Assembly: GCF_003012345.1 (NCBI RefSeq)
Contig: NZ_PVRV01000021.1
Coordinates: 265,680-329,679 of the forward strand
DNA length: 64,000 nt
Source: Phytohalomonas tamaricis
Lineage (GTDB): Bacteria; Pseudomonadota; Gammaproteobacteria; Pseudomonadales; Halomonadaceae
Reading direction: 5' to 3'
The translations under genes and the position numbers were made by a program. Shown here piece after piece: positions 52,495 to 62,822 of this stretch. The notes beneath the pieces were generated by a model that was not told where the DNA came from, searched no databases, and was given only the letters and a program-made list of their open reading frames with translations. Numbering within the stretch: position 1 is the first letter of the stretch; each line of letters starts with the position of its first letter.

Positions 52495-53265
52495 TGTGTT
52501 ATCTGGTTACGAAACGTTTATTGAGCTTATTATTATTCCAATTAACTCAACGTAGCAAGGCGTTCAACATTCGTAACATTGCATTTTATCAAAGAAAAGA
52601 TGCCAGGATATAAATGAAAATTCTTCCTAGCCCTATTAAGGTTAATTGATGATCTTAGCCTAGTTAAGTCTATTATGTTCGATGCATTTTATTTGTAATC
52701 GCTAGGGTGGCTATTACATTTGTACAAAATTATTATGCAGTAATTTCATGAAATGAAATGAATATAGAATTTATTCATAATAAATGTGCAAATCTTTATT
52801 CCTTGTATAGAACAATGTTATAAGCTGTAAAAAATTATTTTTACGGCCCGAAGAACACGTCCGAGCACGTTTTGCCAGGAGCAGATATCTTACTCTAATT
52901 GGGTGTCGGCTCGTCAACTATGGAAGCCAACGCGGATGTGCCGATCTTGGTTATCAGATTGATTACCGGAATGCCAATAAAGTGGCACCGCTTATAAAGG
53001 AAGACGAATAATAATGGCCCTATTGTGATGACCATATGGCTGCTGATGTAGCCCCAAAAGTCCTACAGCGTAGTTAATGCTGCCCGCGCCCATACAGAAA
53101 GCAAGCGAAAAGACATTACTCGACAAATTTAGAGGCTTGAATGAGATTGCCGCTATATTGGCCGCTCTGCATATTGAATATGGTATGTCGTGAGCATAGC
53201 TAAATGATCATTACCCAACCTACCTTCTTTTTAACAAAAAAATGTGCGCCCAAACGATTGCCCAT
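52495..53265. other. AT-rich decayed region
   Basis: About 770 bp. Around 52915-53000 a frame reads EANADVPILVIRLITGMP and 53077-53193 encodes MLPAPIQKASEKTLLDKFRG with LNEIAAILAALHIEYGMS. These may be tail pieces of a lost plasmid gene, but no family is recognised. Confidence 0.4.
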
Positions 53266-53295
53266 GAGAAACCCAGCATAATGGCTGGGCTTCTC
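53266..53295 (-). terminator. Hairpin after the DUF1353 gene
   Basis: Stem of GAGAA plus CCCAGC against GCTGGG plus TTCTC with one mismatch and a 6-nt loop, 28 bp beyond the stop of the - strand gene. The tail is not strongly T-rich. Confidence 0.6.
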
Positions 53296-53322
53296 CTTAC
53301 ATTGTAAATGATTAACCTCCGG

Positions 53323-53661
53323 TTATTGGAATAGTCCCCACAGCCTGACAGAAGTGACCATCACAACTCGCCGCCACCCTGGCACTGCCGTTTCCTTTAA
53401 CGCCTCATTAAAAGCGTCCGCTGCTTTGCTCCACTCGGTATCCTGCGATAGTAGATAGTCATGTACGGCTGCAGCGTCGAAATATCGATCGACTGAAGGA
53501 AATAACCACCAGAACATGCGTGGTACACTCGCGCCATCAGTTATGAATCCCGCCGGCACGTCTACACCCACCAGCGACATGCCATTTTTGAGACGGTACT
53601 GGGCAGGCTGGCGCCATGAATCGGGCAGAAGAATGTCGACGGGAATAGGCTCAGATGCCAT
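53323..53661 (-). CDS. DUF1353 family protein
   Basis: 112 residues with AGGAG 8 bp before the ATG. VDVPAGFITDGASVPRMFWW, LFPSVDRYFDAAAVHDYLLS and FNEALKETAVPGWRRVVMV match the DUF1353 pattern (TDGASxP, AAxxHDYL). Members are common in phages and prophages; function unknown. No phage neighbours remain. A Trp-rich compact protein without signal peptide. Confidence 0.75.
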   Translation of the reverse strand: MASEPIPVDILLPDSWRQPAQYRLKNGMSLVGVDVPAGFITDGASVPRMFWWLFPSVDRYFDAAAVHDYLLSQDTEWSKAADAFNEALKETAVPGWRRVVMVTSVRLWGLFQ

Positions 53662-54721
53662 AGCAACTCCTAGTTAGCAATAATTAGGTTTTTGACAGGC
53701 GTAAAAATACCGCCGGGTGGCGGTTACTTGTTACTACGGAACGGTGTAGGAGGTAGGGTTACACTGCAGCAGCAATCCCGCTATTTCCGCATCTACAAAC
53801 CTCTACTCTGAGTCACCTTGTGAAGTATTTCCCTGCCAGCACGGCTAGCGTTTCTGTGCTGCCTTTGGCAGCGCACTCGCCAAAGAAGCGGTTAACCTTG
53901 TGACGCAGCTACTGCCCTGCCCTATCTACGTGCCAAATCGACACCGAAGCGTTAGTGCTCTTCACAGGGGTCATTCACTTCAATCGTTTTGGCGGGAAGA
54001 CCTAAGGCTCGGTATTAACAAACAGGATTGAGAGGATATCGTCAAAGACTCATATACATGGTAATTCGTACATTCGGCTAACTATTTAGCTGAGGAGCCG
54101 AAGTGAAGAGCCCGTTCTTACACTGGAGAAAAATGGTGCCATCTCAGCCTTCTTTTAGAGGCACGATGGATATATGTTTTATCTAATCCTTTGTGCGAAG
54201 TACATTAAATCATTACGGACTTATCGGCCTAGCTCCTATGAACTTCGAGCACGTTGCAATTGAAAGTTTTTTATTTGGCATAGGTATGAACTCCTTATTC
54301 TGGAACCGCCACCGCAGGCTCGAACGTCACAGCTAATGCCTTGAACGAAGCTCCTAGTTACCCATCATCGGCGGGATATGATAAAAGCACGGACAAAGGC
54401 ACTCGGCGTTTAGCGTTAAACCTTGAAATGTATCGCCATTAGTGTGGCACAAGTCGATATACGTCTGGGCGCCTCCTACCCAGAACCTAGCCAACTTCCT
54501 CGAGGATATTTACATGAGGGGTTTATACCTCTCCCTCCATTAACCAAGAGGCAATGCCACTACTGCAGCAGTTACGCCGCCTTCTTGTTGGGATTATGGC
54601 AAGCTGGAAACATCCGATACTAGCTGCACCTGAAGATTAACCAGTTGGATTGCCTGAGGAAGACTCGAAAGGTCTAACACTCGTATTCACCCCATACTAG
54701 TGGCCAGTTTCGGGCACGGAG
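53662..54721. other. 1-kb gap without a recognisable gene
   Basis: Frames here are short, lack ribosome sites and show no family motifs. The composition resembles decayed coding DNA. A 66-codon + strand frame at 54423-54623 is not supported. Confidence 0.5.
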
Positions 54722-55132
54722 TTATCCATCAGAAACAGACCAGTCCGTTACCCGCAGGCCCGGGACACGCTCAAATTCCCGCATATTATTGGTGACTACG
54801 ATCAAGCCTAGAGATCTGGCATGGCCTGCAATCATCTGATCATATGGGCCAATCGGCTTTCCAGTCTTGACCAACTCCGCCCTAAGCTGGCCCGTATGTG
54901 CTGCAGCATCTGAATCGTATTGCAATACTTCGAGTCTTGCGGCGAATCCTTCGACAGTGTGCAAATTCCGCTCGGGATGGGCAGATTTCTCTGCGCCATA
55001 GATCAGTTCCATAAGTGTCACAGTACTGATACATAGCTGGTCTTGATGACGCTTGAATAGTTCACGAACATGCGTGGGTTTATTTTTGATCGTGAAAATA
55101 CAGATATTGGTATCAAGTAAATACTTGAGCAT
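54722..55132 (-). CDS. vapC: VapC-type PIN domain ribonuclease toxin
   Basis: 136 residues. MLKYLLDTNICIFTIKN starts with the first catalytic Asp, STVTLMELIYGAEKS has the Glu, IGPYDQMIAGHARSLGLIVV the second Asp and TNNMREFERVPGLRVTDW the final acidic motif. All four PIN positions are intact. The length and TxxTLxEL order match the FitB/VapC branch whose members cut initiator tRNA. The start overlaps the antitoxin stop by one base (TAATG). Confidence 0.92.
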   Translation of the reverse strand: MLKYLLDTNICIFTIKNKPTHVRELFKRHQDQLCISTVTLMELIYGAEKSAHPERNLHTVEGFAARLEVLQYDSDAAAHTGQLRAELVKTGKPIGPYDQMIAGHARSLGLIVVTNNMREFERVPGLRVTDWSVSDG

Positions 55133-55362
55133 TACAGAGATTCTCGCTCTTGGTCGTCAGGTTGCCCCCGTGTTGCCATAAAATCTGCTGCGACACCCTC
55201 TTCGTCGAACCAACTATCCCAGGACTCACCTGCTGGAGTAATAATCCGTATACGACCTACCGCAATCACTTCTACACGTTTTATACCTTCTGGCAGGGCA
55301 ACTGCCTTGGGCAGGCGAATTGCCTGGCTACGATTTGACTGGAAGACAGATCCTTGCGCCAT
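55132..55362 (-). CDS. vapB: VapB-type antitoxin (AbrB fold)
   Basis: 76 residues. SVFQSNRSQAIRLPKAVALP is the SpoVT/AbrB DNA-binding hairpin of VapB; IKRVEVIAVGRIRIITPAGE completes it. The C-terminal SWDSWFDEEGVAADFMATRG wraps the toxin. It should repress the operon and neutralise VapC. A/T-rich near-palindromic sequence around 55378-55402 upstream could be the operator. Confidence 0.9.
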   Translation of the reverse strand: MAQGSVFQSNRSQAIRLPKAVALPEGIKRVEVIAVGRIRIITPAGESWDSWFDEEGVAADFMATRGQPDDQERESL

Positions 55363-55402
55363 AAAAGTTCACCTCAATATATACGTCGTGCATACATATA
55401 CT

Positions 55403-56082
55403 ATCGGCGCTTCGGGATATGTCAACGGTATATACTTATGTAGGTATGGTTCTGTTAAAACACCAATGGAAGCCAAACAACATAGAAGTAAAAAGCGAAT
55501 TAAGATAGCGGTTAGCAGTAATTTTCGAATCTGCAACGTCAGTTAATATTCTATTTATTGATAAATAATTGATGCATTTTTATCTTGTAAAACTAAATTT
55601 TGATTTACATGGTTTTTAACCATATCCTAATAAAATCTTTATCAAATTAACTGATACCTGCTCAATTGTTTATCCAGGCCATTGAGTGATGTCAGCGGCA
55701 AGCCATCTATTGATCGGCACCACACTGCTGCAGCCTGCCTTGCAACTGAACGCGCCATATCGAATGATTAGGCTGCACTAGAGTTCGATGGAATATTCGC
55801 GTTGCCGACATCGTCAGATAAGTTGCGAGGCTGAGGAGTTACCGAGATAAGAAGCCACTATTGCCTGGGATACGAGAGGGATCGACTAGGCAAGGACGGC
55901 AACAATAAGCTGAATGACTTAAATAATGACACTACAAATGCGTCGCTATGTATAAGTATTAAGCGTAGATTACCTACTCTAAGGCAGCCGCTACTGAATA
56001 TACGGCGCTGACCACGGATTGGTCGACTTACTTCAAGGATAGAGGCCCATTTAGTAAGCTCTCTGAAGGCAAGACTTTTAAA
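55403..56082. other. Gap upstream of vapBC
   Basis: About 680 bp, AT-rich, with the vapBC promoter at its left end. Near 55870-56080 weak coding-like sequence leads into a strong terminator, suggesting the decayed 3' end of a + strand gene. Nothing recognised. Confidence 0.5.
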
Positions 56083-56110
56083 GGCTCAGCGTGTACGCTG
56101 GGCCTTTTTT
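56083..56110 (+). terminator. Strong terminator without an upstream gene
   Basis: Stem GGCTCAGCG/CGCTGGGCC (one G-T pair) with a TGTA loop and six T. No intact + strand gene lies before it; it may end a lost gene. Confidence 0.85.
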
Positions 56111-56270
56111 ATTTGCTGCACATGAAAACGCCCCGATCACCGAAGTGGCCGAGGCGCAGGAATCACAAGCTGAGCTGATCCGTACCTCACGAGTATCACT
56201 TATACGAGATGGTGTGCTTACTTCTACTGCTCAATTCAACAAGGCTATTAAAAACTATTTCAAAGCTCCC

Positions 56271-57935
56271 TTAAGCTGCCGTTCCAAGCTGTCTTGAAAT
56301 TATATATTGGGAGTAAGAGGGCTGGGGCAATGTTTCTGTACTACGAGCCACACTTGAAAGCATGTATGGCTCAGCAGTAGGTGTACCTGCTTGGTTAAAC
56401 TTAAAGAACCCTACTTGTCGCTGTAGGTGCTCAGCCTGTTCCTCCAACGATTTACTCGCTGCAGCTGCCTCTTCAACCATGCCTGCGTTTTGCTGAGTTA
56501 CGCTATCCATCTGCACCACGGCAGTATTGACCTGATCAATGCCGGCAAACTGTTCACGGCCAGCTGAAGCAATTTCCGTCACGAGAGCAGCCATTCTTCG
56601 AACCCCCTGGACCACCTCTTCAAGCGATTTCCCAGAATGGTTCACCAGCCTTGAGCCATCTTCTACTTTTAAGATGCTGTCTTGGACAAGCAGCTTAATA
56701 TCTTTCGCCGCAACAGCACTGCGCTGGGCCAAGTTGCGCACTTCTGATGCAACTACCGCAAATCCACGTCCCTGCTCACCGGCACGGGCAGCTTCAACTG
56801 CGGCATTTAGTGATAGCAGGTTCGTCTGGAATGCAATCTCATCGATCATGCTGGTAATTTCTGAGATCTTTTGGCTCGAAGCATTAATCTCAGTAATCGC
56901 AGCAATGGACTGCTCAACGATTTTACCCCCCTCTTCCGCCTGTCTCTCTACGACACGGACCAGCTGGTCAGCTTGATCAGCATGATTAGCATTCTGTTTA
57001 ACGGTAGAGGTCATCTCTTCCATGGATGCCGCTGTTTCTTCAAGACTTGCTGCTTGTTGCTGAGTGCGGTTGCTCAACTCATTGTTACCCATGGATAATT
57101 CGCGTGCAGCTGCACTTACTTCGTTAGAGCTCATCAGAACGCCACTCATTATTTCACGAAGCTTGATACACATCTGATCTAGCGACGAAAATAGACTGCC
57201 CAGTTCATCTTTACTTTTTGCTTTGAGACGGTGATCCAAGTTTCCATTAGAAATAGCGTCAGCCACCCAAGCAGCATGCCTAAGAGGCTGAGCGATGGTG
57301 CGGTTAAGCATTACCACTACCGCAACCATGATAGTCAAGCCAAAGCCAATACCTGCAATAACGCTCCATTTCACAGTATGGTAGGTATTTAAAGCTCTTT
57401 GATAACGTCGCTCTACTTGTGCAGCGTTCAACTCTATAAGCTGATTAAACATAAGCGAGGATACATGATAGGCAGGCATCATATTATTTGTGAGAATCTG
57501 CTGCGCCTCGATAATATTCCCTGCAGCTGCAGCCTCACTAAGTTGATTTAAAGCAGCCGTGCGCGCCGCCGCCTGCTCTATGTATTTGTCAGCGATCTTT
57601 TTTTCTTCATCGGTAGATATCCCTTCGGGATAATAGTTTGACCAAGCGTTATCAATCACCTGACGAAGCTGAGACAGATGGCCCAAGGCAGCTTTCAAAG
57701 CGGTAATATCGTTGCGATCAATGGCAGATGTGAATTCATTAACTATTTCTTCTTGTCCAAACATCGCCTGTGGCAAGGCAACCAAGGGACCAATGTTGCC
57801 TTGATGAATTTGTTTGATATCCGAGTTAGAACGCGACAATGATGCCAACCCTATAACCCCAACTGCTATAAGTAGGAAAGCGCACAGACTCATCACTAAA
57901 GCCAGCTTTTTTGCAATAGTCCATTGAATAGACAC
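56271..57935 (-). CDS. Methyl-accepting chemotaxis protein (4HB ligand domain)
   Basis: About 554 residues. GTG 57935 fits a ribosome site (GAGG) better than a TTG five codons upstream. Membrane helix 1 is [20 protein letters not shown]; the periplasmic four-helix bundle has [20 protein letters not shown] and [20 protein letters not shown]; helix 2 is [24 protein letters not shown] follows ([20 protein letters not shown]). The cytoplasmic hairpin tip [20 protein letters not shown] and [20 protein letters not shown] is intact; [20 protein letters not shown] is a methylation region. No CheR-binding pentapeptide is seen at the C-terminus. The ligand is unknown. Confidence 0.93.
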   Translation of the reverse strand: MSIQWTIAKKLALVMSLCAFLLIAVGVIGLASLSRSNSDIKQIHQGNIGPLVALPQAMFGQEEIVNEFTSAIDRNDITALKAALGHLSQLRQVIDNAWSNYYPEGISTDEEKKIADKYIEQAAARTAALNQLSEAAAAGNIIEAQQILTNNMMPAYHVSSLMFNQLIELNAAQVERRYQRALNTYHTVKWSVIAGIGFGLTIMVAVVVMLNRTIAQPLRHAAWVADAISNGNLDHRLKAKSKDELGSLFSSLDQMCIKLREIMSGVLMSSNEVSAAARELSMGNNELSNRTQQQAASLEETAASMEEMTSTVKQNANHADQADQLVRVVERQAEEGGKIVEQSIAAITEINASSQKISEITSMIDEIAFQTNLLSLNAAVEAARAGEQGRGFAVVASEVRNLAQRSAVAAKDIKLLVQDSILKVEDGSRLVNHSGKSLEEVVQGVRRMAALVTEIASAGREQFAGIDQVNTAVVQMDSVTQQNAGMVEEAAAASKSLEEQAEHLQRQVGFFKFNQAGTPTAEPYMLSSVARSTETLPQPSYSQYIISRQLGTAA

Positions 57936-58552
57936 GTAACGAAACCTCAATAGTTATTAGCTCTTCGTAAAAAGCTGGAAGGAAGGCTCAAAAAGTCCGT
58001 AAAGAGACTGTATGGGCACTAACCTTGCAGGCACACTCCAAGCGCTTCGAGTAGGAACACTGATCTATCGGCTCATATTCGATAGATGTTAATTAGTAAT
58101 GACTATGTGTTCGCAGGGTAAATATTGCTCTGGCTATGCTGGAAGCTGAGACTGCCATCTAAAATAAAAAAACGGCGTTACTGCGAGGATAATGGGAACT
58201 TGGCTGGGGCAACCGTAGCAAAACTAGAGCGCCCCGCTACCGAAGCAATTGAGGAACTACTCTTACAAGTTGCTATCGACTTTATCCGCTAAGAGCGGAT
58301 CCAATCTGTGCGTGTCTCCTATGTGGAACCCTCTGGATAGTATAAGGGCCAAATATAAAGCAACGCGGCAAGACAACGTCTCAAGTTATGAGGGAGGAAG
58401 TTTCGCGTTATCTGTTACCAGACAGGGCCCGTCTTAAGAGGCGAACGCCTTGGCGTTCGCCTCTCTCACTATCACACCCGGCTCTAGGCCACGGTTCAGG
58501 CTTATCTTTGTGGCAATTCGGATAAACCGTGGCCGCTACTGCCGAGACACAA
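57936..58552. other. Gap with a long perfect hairpin
   Basis: No gene recognised. At 58438-58463 GAGGCGAACGCC and GGCGTTCGCCTC form a perfect 12-bp stem with a 2-nt loop and a CTCTCAC tail, 90 bp downstream of the ADH fragment on the - strand, where it could have been its terminator. Confidence 0.6.
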
Positions 58553-58710
58553 TCAGAACGTCAGCACGGAACGAATGCTTTTCCCCTCATGCATCAACTC
58601 CAATGCATGATTGATGTCATCAATTTTCATCGTATGGGTGACAAAGTCGTCAATATTGATCTCTCCGCGCATATAGCTCTCGACATAGCCCATATTGCCA
58701 AGTAAATTTC
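58553..58710 (-). pseudogene. Zinc alcohol dehydrogenase (class III type), C-terminal tail
   Basis: About 50 codons: MGYVESYMRGEINIDDFVTH, TMKIDDINHALELMHEGKSI, RSVLTF and stop. This is the end of class III alcohol/S-hydroxymethylglutathione dehydrogenases (HTMxLxxINxAFxLMHEGKSIRSV). The remaining 320 residues are absent; homology stops close to the 7-bp tandem repeat at 58725. Confidence 0.8.
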
Positions 58711-58724
58711 TTCCTATATTTCCA

Positions 58725-58766
58725 CATCCTTCATCCTTCATCCTTCATCCTTCATCCTTCATCCTT
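58725..58766. repeat. 7-bp tandem repeat, six copies, at the ADH break
   Basis: CATCCTT is repeated six times exactly at the end of the truncated dehydrogenase tail; beyond it the sequence becomes strongly AT-rich. The repeat marks a rearrangement junction or arose there. Confidence 0.9.
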
Positions 58767-59387
58767 ATTATAAATAATAACTTGCACAATATATCGTCAC
58801 CACCCAACTTACATATAAAATGACTTATATCATTCTTGGCCAAAATTAGATTTATTCTGACAATGAAATCACAACAATAAACTTAATAAAAGAGATATTT
58901 TGAGGTTATAAATATCTCGCATTATAATCACATGAATGTTCATCCACTAAAAAATAGCTTTATAATTTCTCTTCAGATTGTTCAGTTAAATATTTTCACC
59001 TTGATAAGCAAAAATCATTTCTCGCCAAGAAGCACTAATAAAAATATTAACTGCTATTTAATCTAATTACATTTTGGTAACGGCACCAAGCAGCATTTGT
59101 CATTTCCTTTCGGGTTGTATTACTATACCAAACTGATTTTTTACGCATTAACCTCTTCTCTCCTACCAAACCAGTTTTATGCCATAATCGTTCTGCTAAA
59201 GGCATTTTTTTGCAGCATCGGTGGTTTTATTTGCTACTTTCATAGTCTCCACCCCCTTTTATTGAGCAGCCATAACAAGCCTATCAGGCCACGCCGATAA
59301 AGTTCGAGGCAACGGGTCATTACCGTACTCTATAGACACAAGCAGTACGCACGGCAAAGCTTTCTAACAGGACTAAGGTACATATTT
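58767..59387. other. AT-rich gap
   Basis: About 620 bp of very low GC. A 67-codon hydrophobic frame at 59097-59300 has no good ribosome site and no known family; it is not called. The right end holds AAGG before the CAP-domain gene. Confidence 0.5.
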
Positions 59388-59987
59388 ATGCCTTGCATTA
59401 TTGTTCGCTTCGTGCAGCCTATAATTGTATTGATCCTTTTTTGTCCTACGGGCTATCTTCAAGCTAATCCTCCTGAAACACTGGCCAAGGCAGATGATGT
59501 AATAATACTGGCATCCACGGGCAGCCCAGCCGCCAGCGATCAGTCTCGCGCTAGTAGCTGCGAACTAGATCAAACCAAAAAGGCGTTATTGGATCGTGTC
59601 AACAAAGCTCGTAGCCAAACTCGTCAGTGTGGCGATGAATCATTTGAGGCGGCGGAACCGTTAACATGGAACTGTAAGCTCGAAGCCGCTGCGATGGAAC
59701 ACTCTAAAGACATGGCGAAGACCAATTACTTCGGCCATGCCAGCCCGGAAGGAACCAGAATTGGAGACCGCGTAAGTGCCGTGGGGTACAAATGGCAGGC
59801 CGTCGGTGAGAATATTGCGGCCGGGCAGAGATCTGCCACTGCCGTTATCAACGGCTGGCTCGCTAGCCCTGGGCACTGCGCCAACATTATGAATGGCACA
59901 TTCACCGAGATGGGTTTAGCAAGAGTCGATATGCAAAGCTCTAAATATTCGCGCTACTGGACCCAAGTTTTTGCCCGGCCACGATAG
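59388..59987 (+). CDS. CAP (SCP/PR-1) domain secreted protein
   Basis: 199 residues. The hydrophobic N-terminus VRFVQPIIVLILFCPTGYLQ followed by ANPPE is a likely signal peptide. The CAP domain (about 60-199) has LDRVNKARSQTRQCG, LTWNCKLEAAAMEHSKDMAK, TNYFGHASPEGT, GENIAAGQRSATAVINGWLA, SPGHCANIMNGTFTEMGLA and a terminal YWTQVFARP. The His and Glu of the CAP cavity are present, and four Cys in the domain (Glu-Leu-Cys region, RQCG, WNCK and GHCAN) could form disulfides. Bacterial members are secreted or periplasmic with poorly known roles. It stands alone. Confidence 0.88.
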   Translation: MPCIIVRFVQPIIVLILFCPTGYLQANPPETLAKADDVIILASTGSPAASDQSRASSCELDQTKKALLDRVNKARSQTRQCGDESFEAAEPLTWNCKLEAAAMEHSKDMAKTNYFGHASPEGTRIGDRVSAVGYKWQAVGENIAAGQRSATAVINGWLASPGHCANIMNGTFTEMGLARVDMQSSKYSRYWTQVFARPR

Positions 59988-60136
59988 CTTTGATTGCAAA
60001 CTATCAACATTACGCTTACTTACTCATTACATAATCTGTCATTTAACTAGATATAAATTCAAAAACAACTTGTATCCTGTATATAGGTGAATTTTTCAAA
60101 TCCCAGGCATATATGAATAATATATTAAAGTGCTCA

Positions 60137-60730
60137 TCAAACAAGATTGTATAAAATCACCGTTAACGTAATGCCGATAACCCCCATGGCTATTAGCGCC
60201 ATAAGACCATCATCGGCAATAAGTGAAAGTCCAAACATAGAAAGTGCAACGCCAGCACCATTAGCAGAAAACGGGATGAATTCCATTACGGGCATTCCCA
60301 GTGCAACTATGATGCAAAAGACGGCAACGATATGCGTACCAAGCCTATGGGTAAGAAAAGTAAAACGTTGCTTTAAAAAACGGTCGATGATGCGTGCTGG
60401 AGGACGCATCCAATCCAATGCCTTGTTTAGCTTATTACAGGCAATGGATCGATTGAGTAACCAGTTAGGAAGCCAGAATGTGTCTCGGCGTAATAAAAGC
60501 TGCCCCGAGACCAACAACACCAGAACAGCCATAAGCGTGGGCATGCCTGGAATATCACCAATAATGGGCATGAGTGTGATCATGCCGGTCAGGAGCAATA
60601 TCGGGCCAAATGCCCTGCGCCCTACCGCTGAAATAACAGCATCGATTGTAACGCGATTACTGTCTTGCCCCGCTTTCCCGATTCGTTCTAGCATCTGCTC
60701 CAGGTTCACGGGCCCCTGCTGTTCATCCAT
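60137..60730 (-). CDS. ExoD family membrane protein
   Basis: 197 residues. The N-terminal NLEQMLERIGKAGQDSNRVT and IDAVISAVGRRAFGPILLLT are characteristic of ExoD proteins, followed by PIIGDIPGMPTLMAVLVLLV, SGQLLLRRDTFWLPNWLLNR and three C-terminal helices ending GVIGITLTVILYNLV. ExoD was first linked to exopolysaccharide production in rhizobia; its molecular role is not clear. Single gene. Confidence 0.88.
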   Translation of the reverse strand: MDEQQGPVNLEQMLERIGKAGQDSNRVTIDAVISAVGRRAFGPILLLTGMITLMPIIGDIPGMPTLMAVLVLLVSGQLLLRRDTFWLPNWLLNRSIACNKLNKALDWMRPPARIIDRFLKQRFTFLTHRLGTHIVAVFCIIVALGMPVMEFIPFSANGAGVALSMFGLSLIADDGLMALIAMGVIGITLTVILYNLV

Positions 60731-60893
60731 ATATCGCTACGACTCCTTTTATTACGCTCCGAAGTAGATCAGTAATGATCTGCTCAATATAGAACACTCC
60801 CCCACATTGCAGATGAACCTCGGTTAGCGTTAAACAGCTCAATAGTGATCATTAAAGTAATCACATGACGTAATCCATCAAAGTACTGATCAC

Positions 60894-61253
60894 TTACCAA
60901 GGCCTCTTTGAGGACCACAAGCGTGACCGCTTGTCTTTGTAACGTCTGCTCTTGCGGGTGGCATCAAATGGATAGTCACGTCTGCCTGTCAATAACCGGT
61001 ACAGTCTCACCCACCATTTTTTATCGAGAGCCTCACGGTGCAGTGCGGCCTGCCGCCGCCGTTCAGCCATTGCTTTACTGCTTGCAGCCTTCCACTTTAG
61101 AAAAGCTTCTTGATCCTGACGTTCGCCTTCGTTTTTCGGCAGGATTGCACCACTTTTGTCATACTTCTTTTGCTCCTTTTCACGTCGGACACGTCGCGCT
61201 CGCGCCTTGTCTATATTTCCTACCGGAGCATTGCTGCGCTTATGTTTCCCCAT
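60894..61253 (-). CDS. Highly basic hypothetical protein
   Basis: 119 residues, with GGAG 11 bp before the ATG. MGKHKRSNAPVGNIDKARAR begins a chain rich in Lys and Arg, with a middle section EAFLKWKAASSKAMAERRRQ and a Trp-bearing end KKWWVRLYRLLTGRRDYPFD. No membrane segment. The charge suggests nucleic acid or ribosome contact. Composition and ribosome site support coding, but no family is recognised. Confidence 0.55.
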   Translation of the reverse strand: MGKHKRSNAPVGNIDKARARRVRREKEQKKYDKSGAILPKNEGERQDQEAFLKWKAASSKAMAERRRQAALHREALDKKWWVRLYRLLTGRRDYPFDATRKSRRYKDKRSRLWSSKRPW

Positions 61254-62822
61254 GAGATGTGACTCCGGTTTCGAAATTGAAATTTACGAATAAAGCGTTC
61301 TTCGATTTTTTGAAATATCTGACGACTACCTTCATGCTTGCTCACCCATTACCTTGATAAGTTGTTCCTTGTTCATGCTGATACGTCTTGTAGTGTCGAA
61401 GCTTATTGGTAAGGCTCGCTCTTAGCAGGCTTGCCAAGATCATTTGTAGACAAACGAAGGAAGTGTTTTTTGCTGCTTAGAGATTTTCTCGTTTTGTAGC
61501 TATCGTGGCGAGCTCTCTTTAAGTGCTCGTTTATATACTTCCGTTTCAGGATGGTTTGGAAGGCCAACGTCCTCTTAGTGTCCATCTTTTTTCAAGGACC
61601 TGCCTGCTTGAGCACCTGTATCAGGCCTACTGTATCGCCACCTTCCACATCCTCTTCTCATATTGCGCGCCAATAAACACTTTTGCCCCGCATTCGACTT
61701 CTCACAGATGGGATCTAGTATCAGCTGACTTTGTTACTCTTGAAATCACTTCTTGGAATCTTAACCTAGCAGGTCACGTCATAGTCCTAGAACAAAGAAT
61801 CCAGCAGTTTCCGTTTAACACCTACCTATCATCACGGTGCTGACGCCCCATCGCCAAATATCTCGTAGCGTCCTGACATGCGTTACCTACGCTGCGGCAT
61901 AGGGAAAATTAGCACAAGAGACTCTTCGGGCAAACCAAGGCTACCGTGCCCAGTCTAGACTTCACGGCGTCGGCGTCGAATATAGTTAAGAGGTGGAATG
62001 CAGATTATTGCCAGTCCCGGTATATGGAGTTTATATAGACCAGATATGAACTTCTCTTATTTTAGCTGCCAGCAATGCCTGACTATTAATCAGACGCGCA
62101 AAATTATTTTGAAATTTTCCTATTCAGGATATCTGACAGGCAGAGTGGTGCATCGATACTTTTAACGTGAGCCGTCGTTGTAAATTCGATTCGAACAACA
62201 TCCCAAGCACAAGTGTTATTATCAATAAATCTTGACTGCCCAATAGATAAAGCGTCTCTCATTTCCCAGTAATTATGATGCCTATTTTCTGCAGCCACAT
62301 AATGATCAGATCTTGATGTCAGATTTAAATTATTCGCTTGAACCATGTAAATTTCAAAAATGATAACTTTTATAATGTATATGTCTAGGCAATTGTTTCT
62401 TGCGATTATTTGTGACTAATATGGCCGCTCATGGCTTACCTGTGCAAAGGATTATTTTCGATGTGCCACCCAGCCCAGATAAATTGCGTATAGAGCCGCT
62501 TAAGCGAAGATGGCCCTTTATCAATAAGAATTTCCTTAAGTATATATCTACAACTAATTGATAACTATACATAAACAAATGGCATGGCATTTTCGACATA
62601 ACGCATTACCCCTTTAGCTGTCACATCATTGACGCTAAGACACCAGCAAATAAAGTGCTCTCATCCCTTTTACAGCATAGTGCTTTACTTTATTTCCATG
62701 TGATGAGATCTCGATAATGCATCACTAATTACTGGCTATAGGATGCTACTAAGCGTATCCACAATGTGAAAATGCTTATTCTGCCGTCAAATAACGAACA
62801 TTAGCCTGAATGAGGAATAACA
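61254..62822. other. 1.6-kb region without a supported gene
   Basis: Only short frames occur: a basic 60-codon one (61403-61585, - strand) and an 80-codon one (62104-62346, - strand), neither with a domain or a convincing ribosome site. The last 200 bp should hold the promoter of the TRAP operon. Confidence 0.5.

Noticed and set aside
59097..59300. A 67-residue hydrophobic protein
   Set aside because: No ribosome site, and composition follows from AT-rich DNA; it ends without any recognisable domain.
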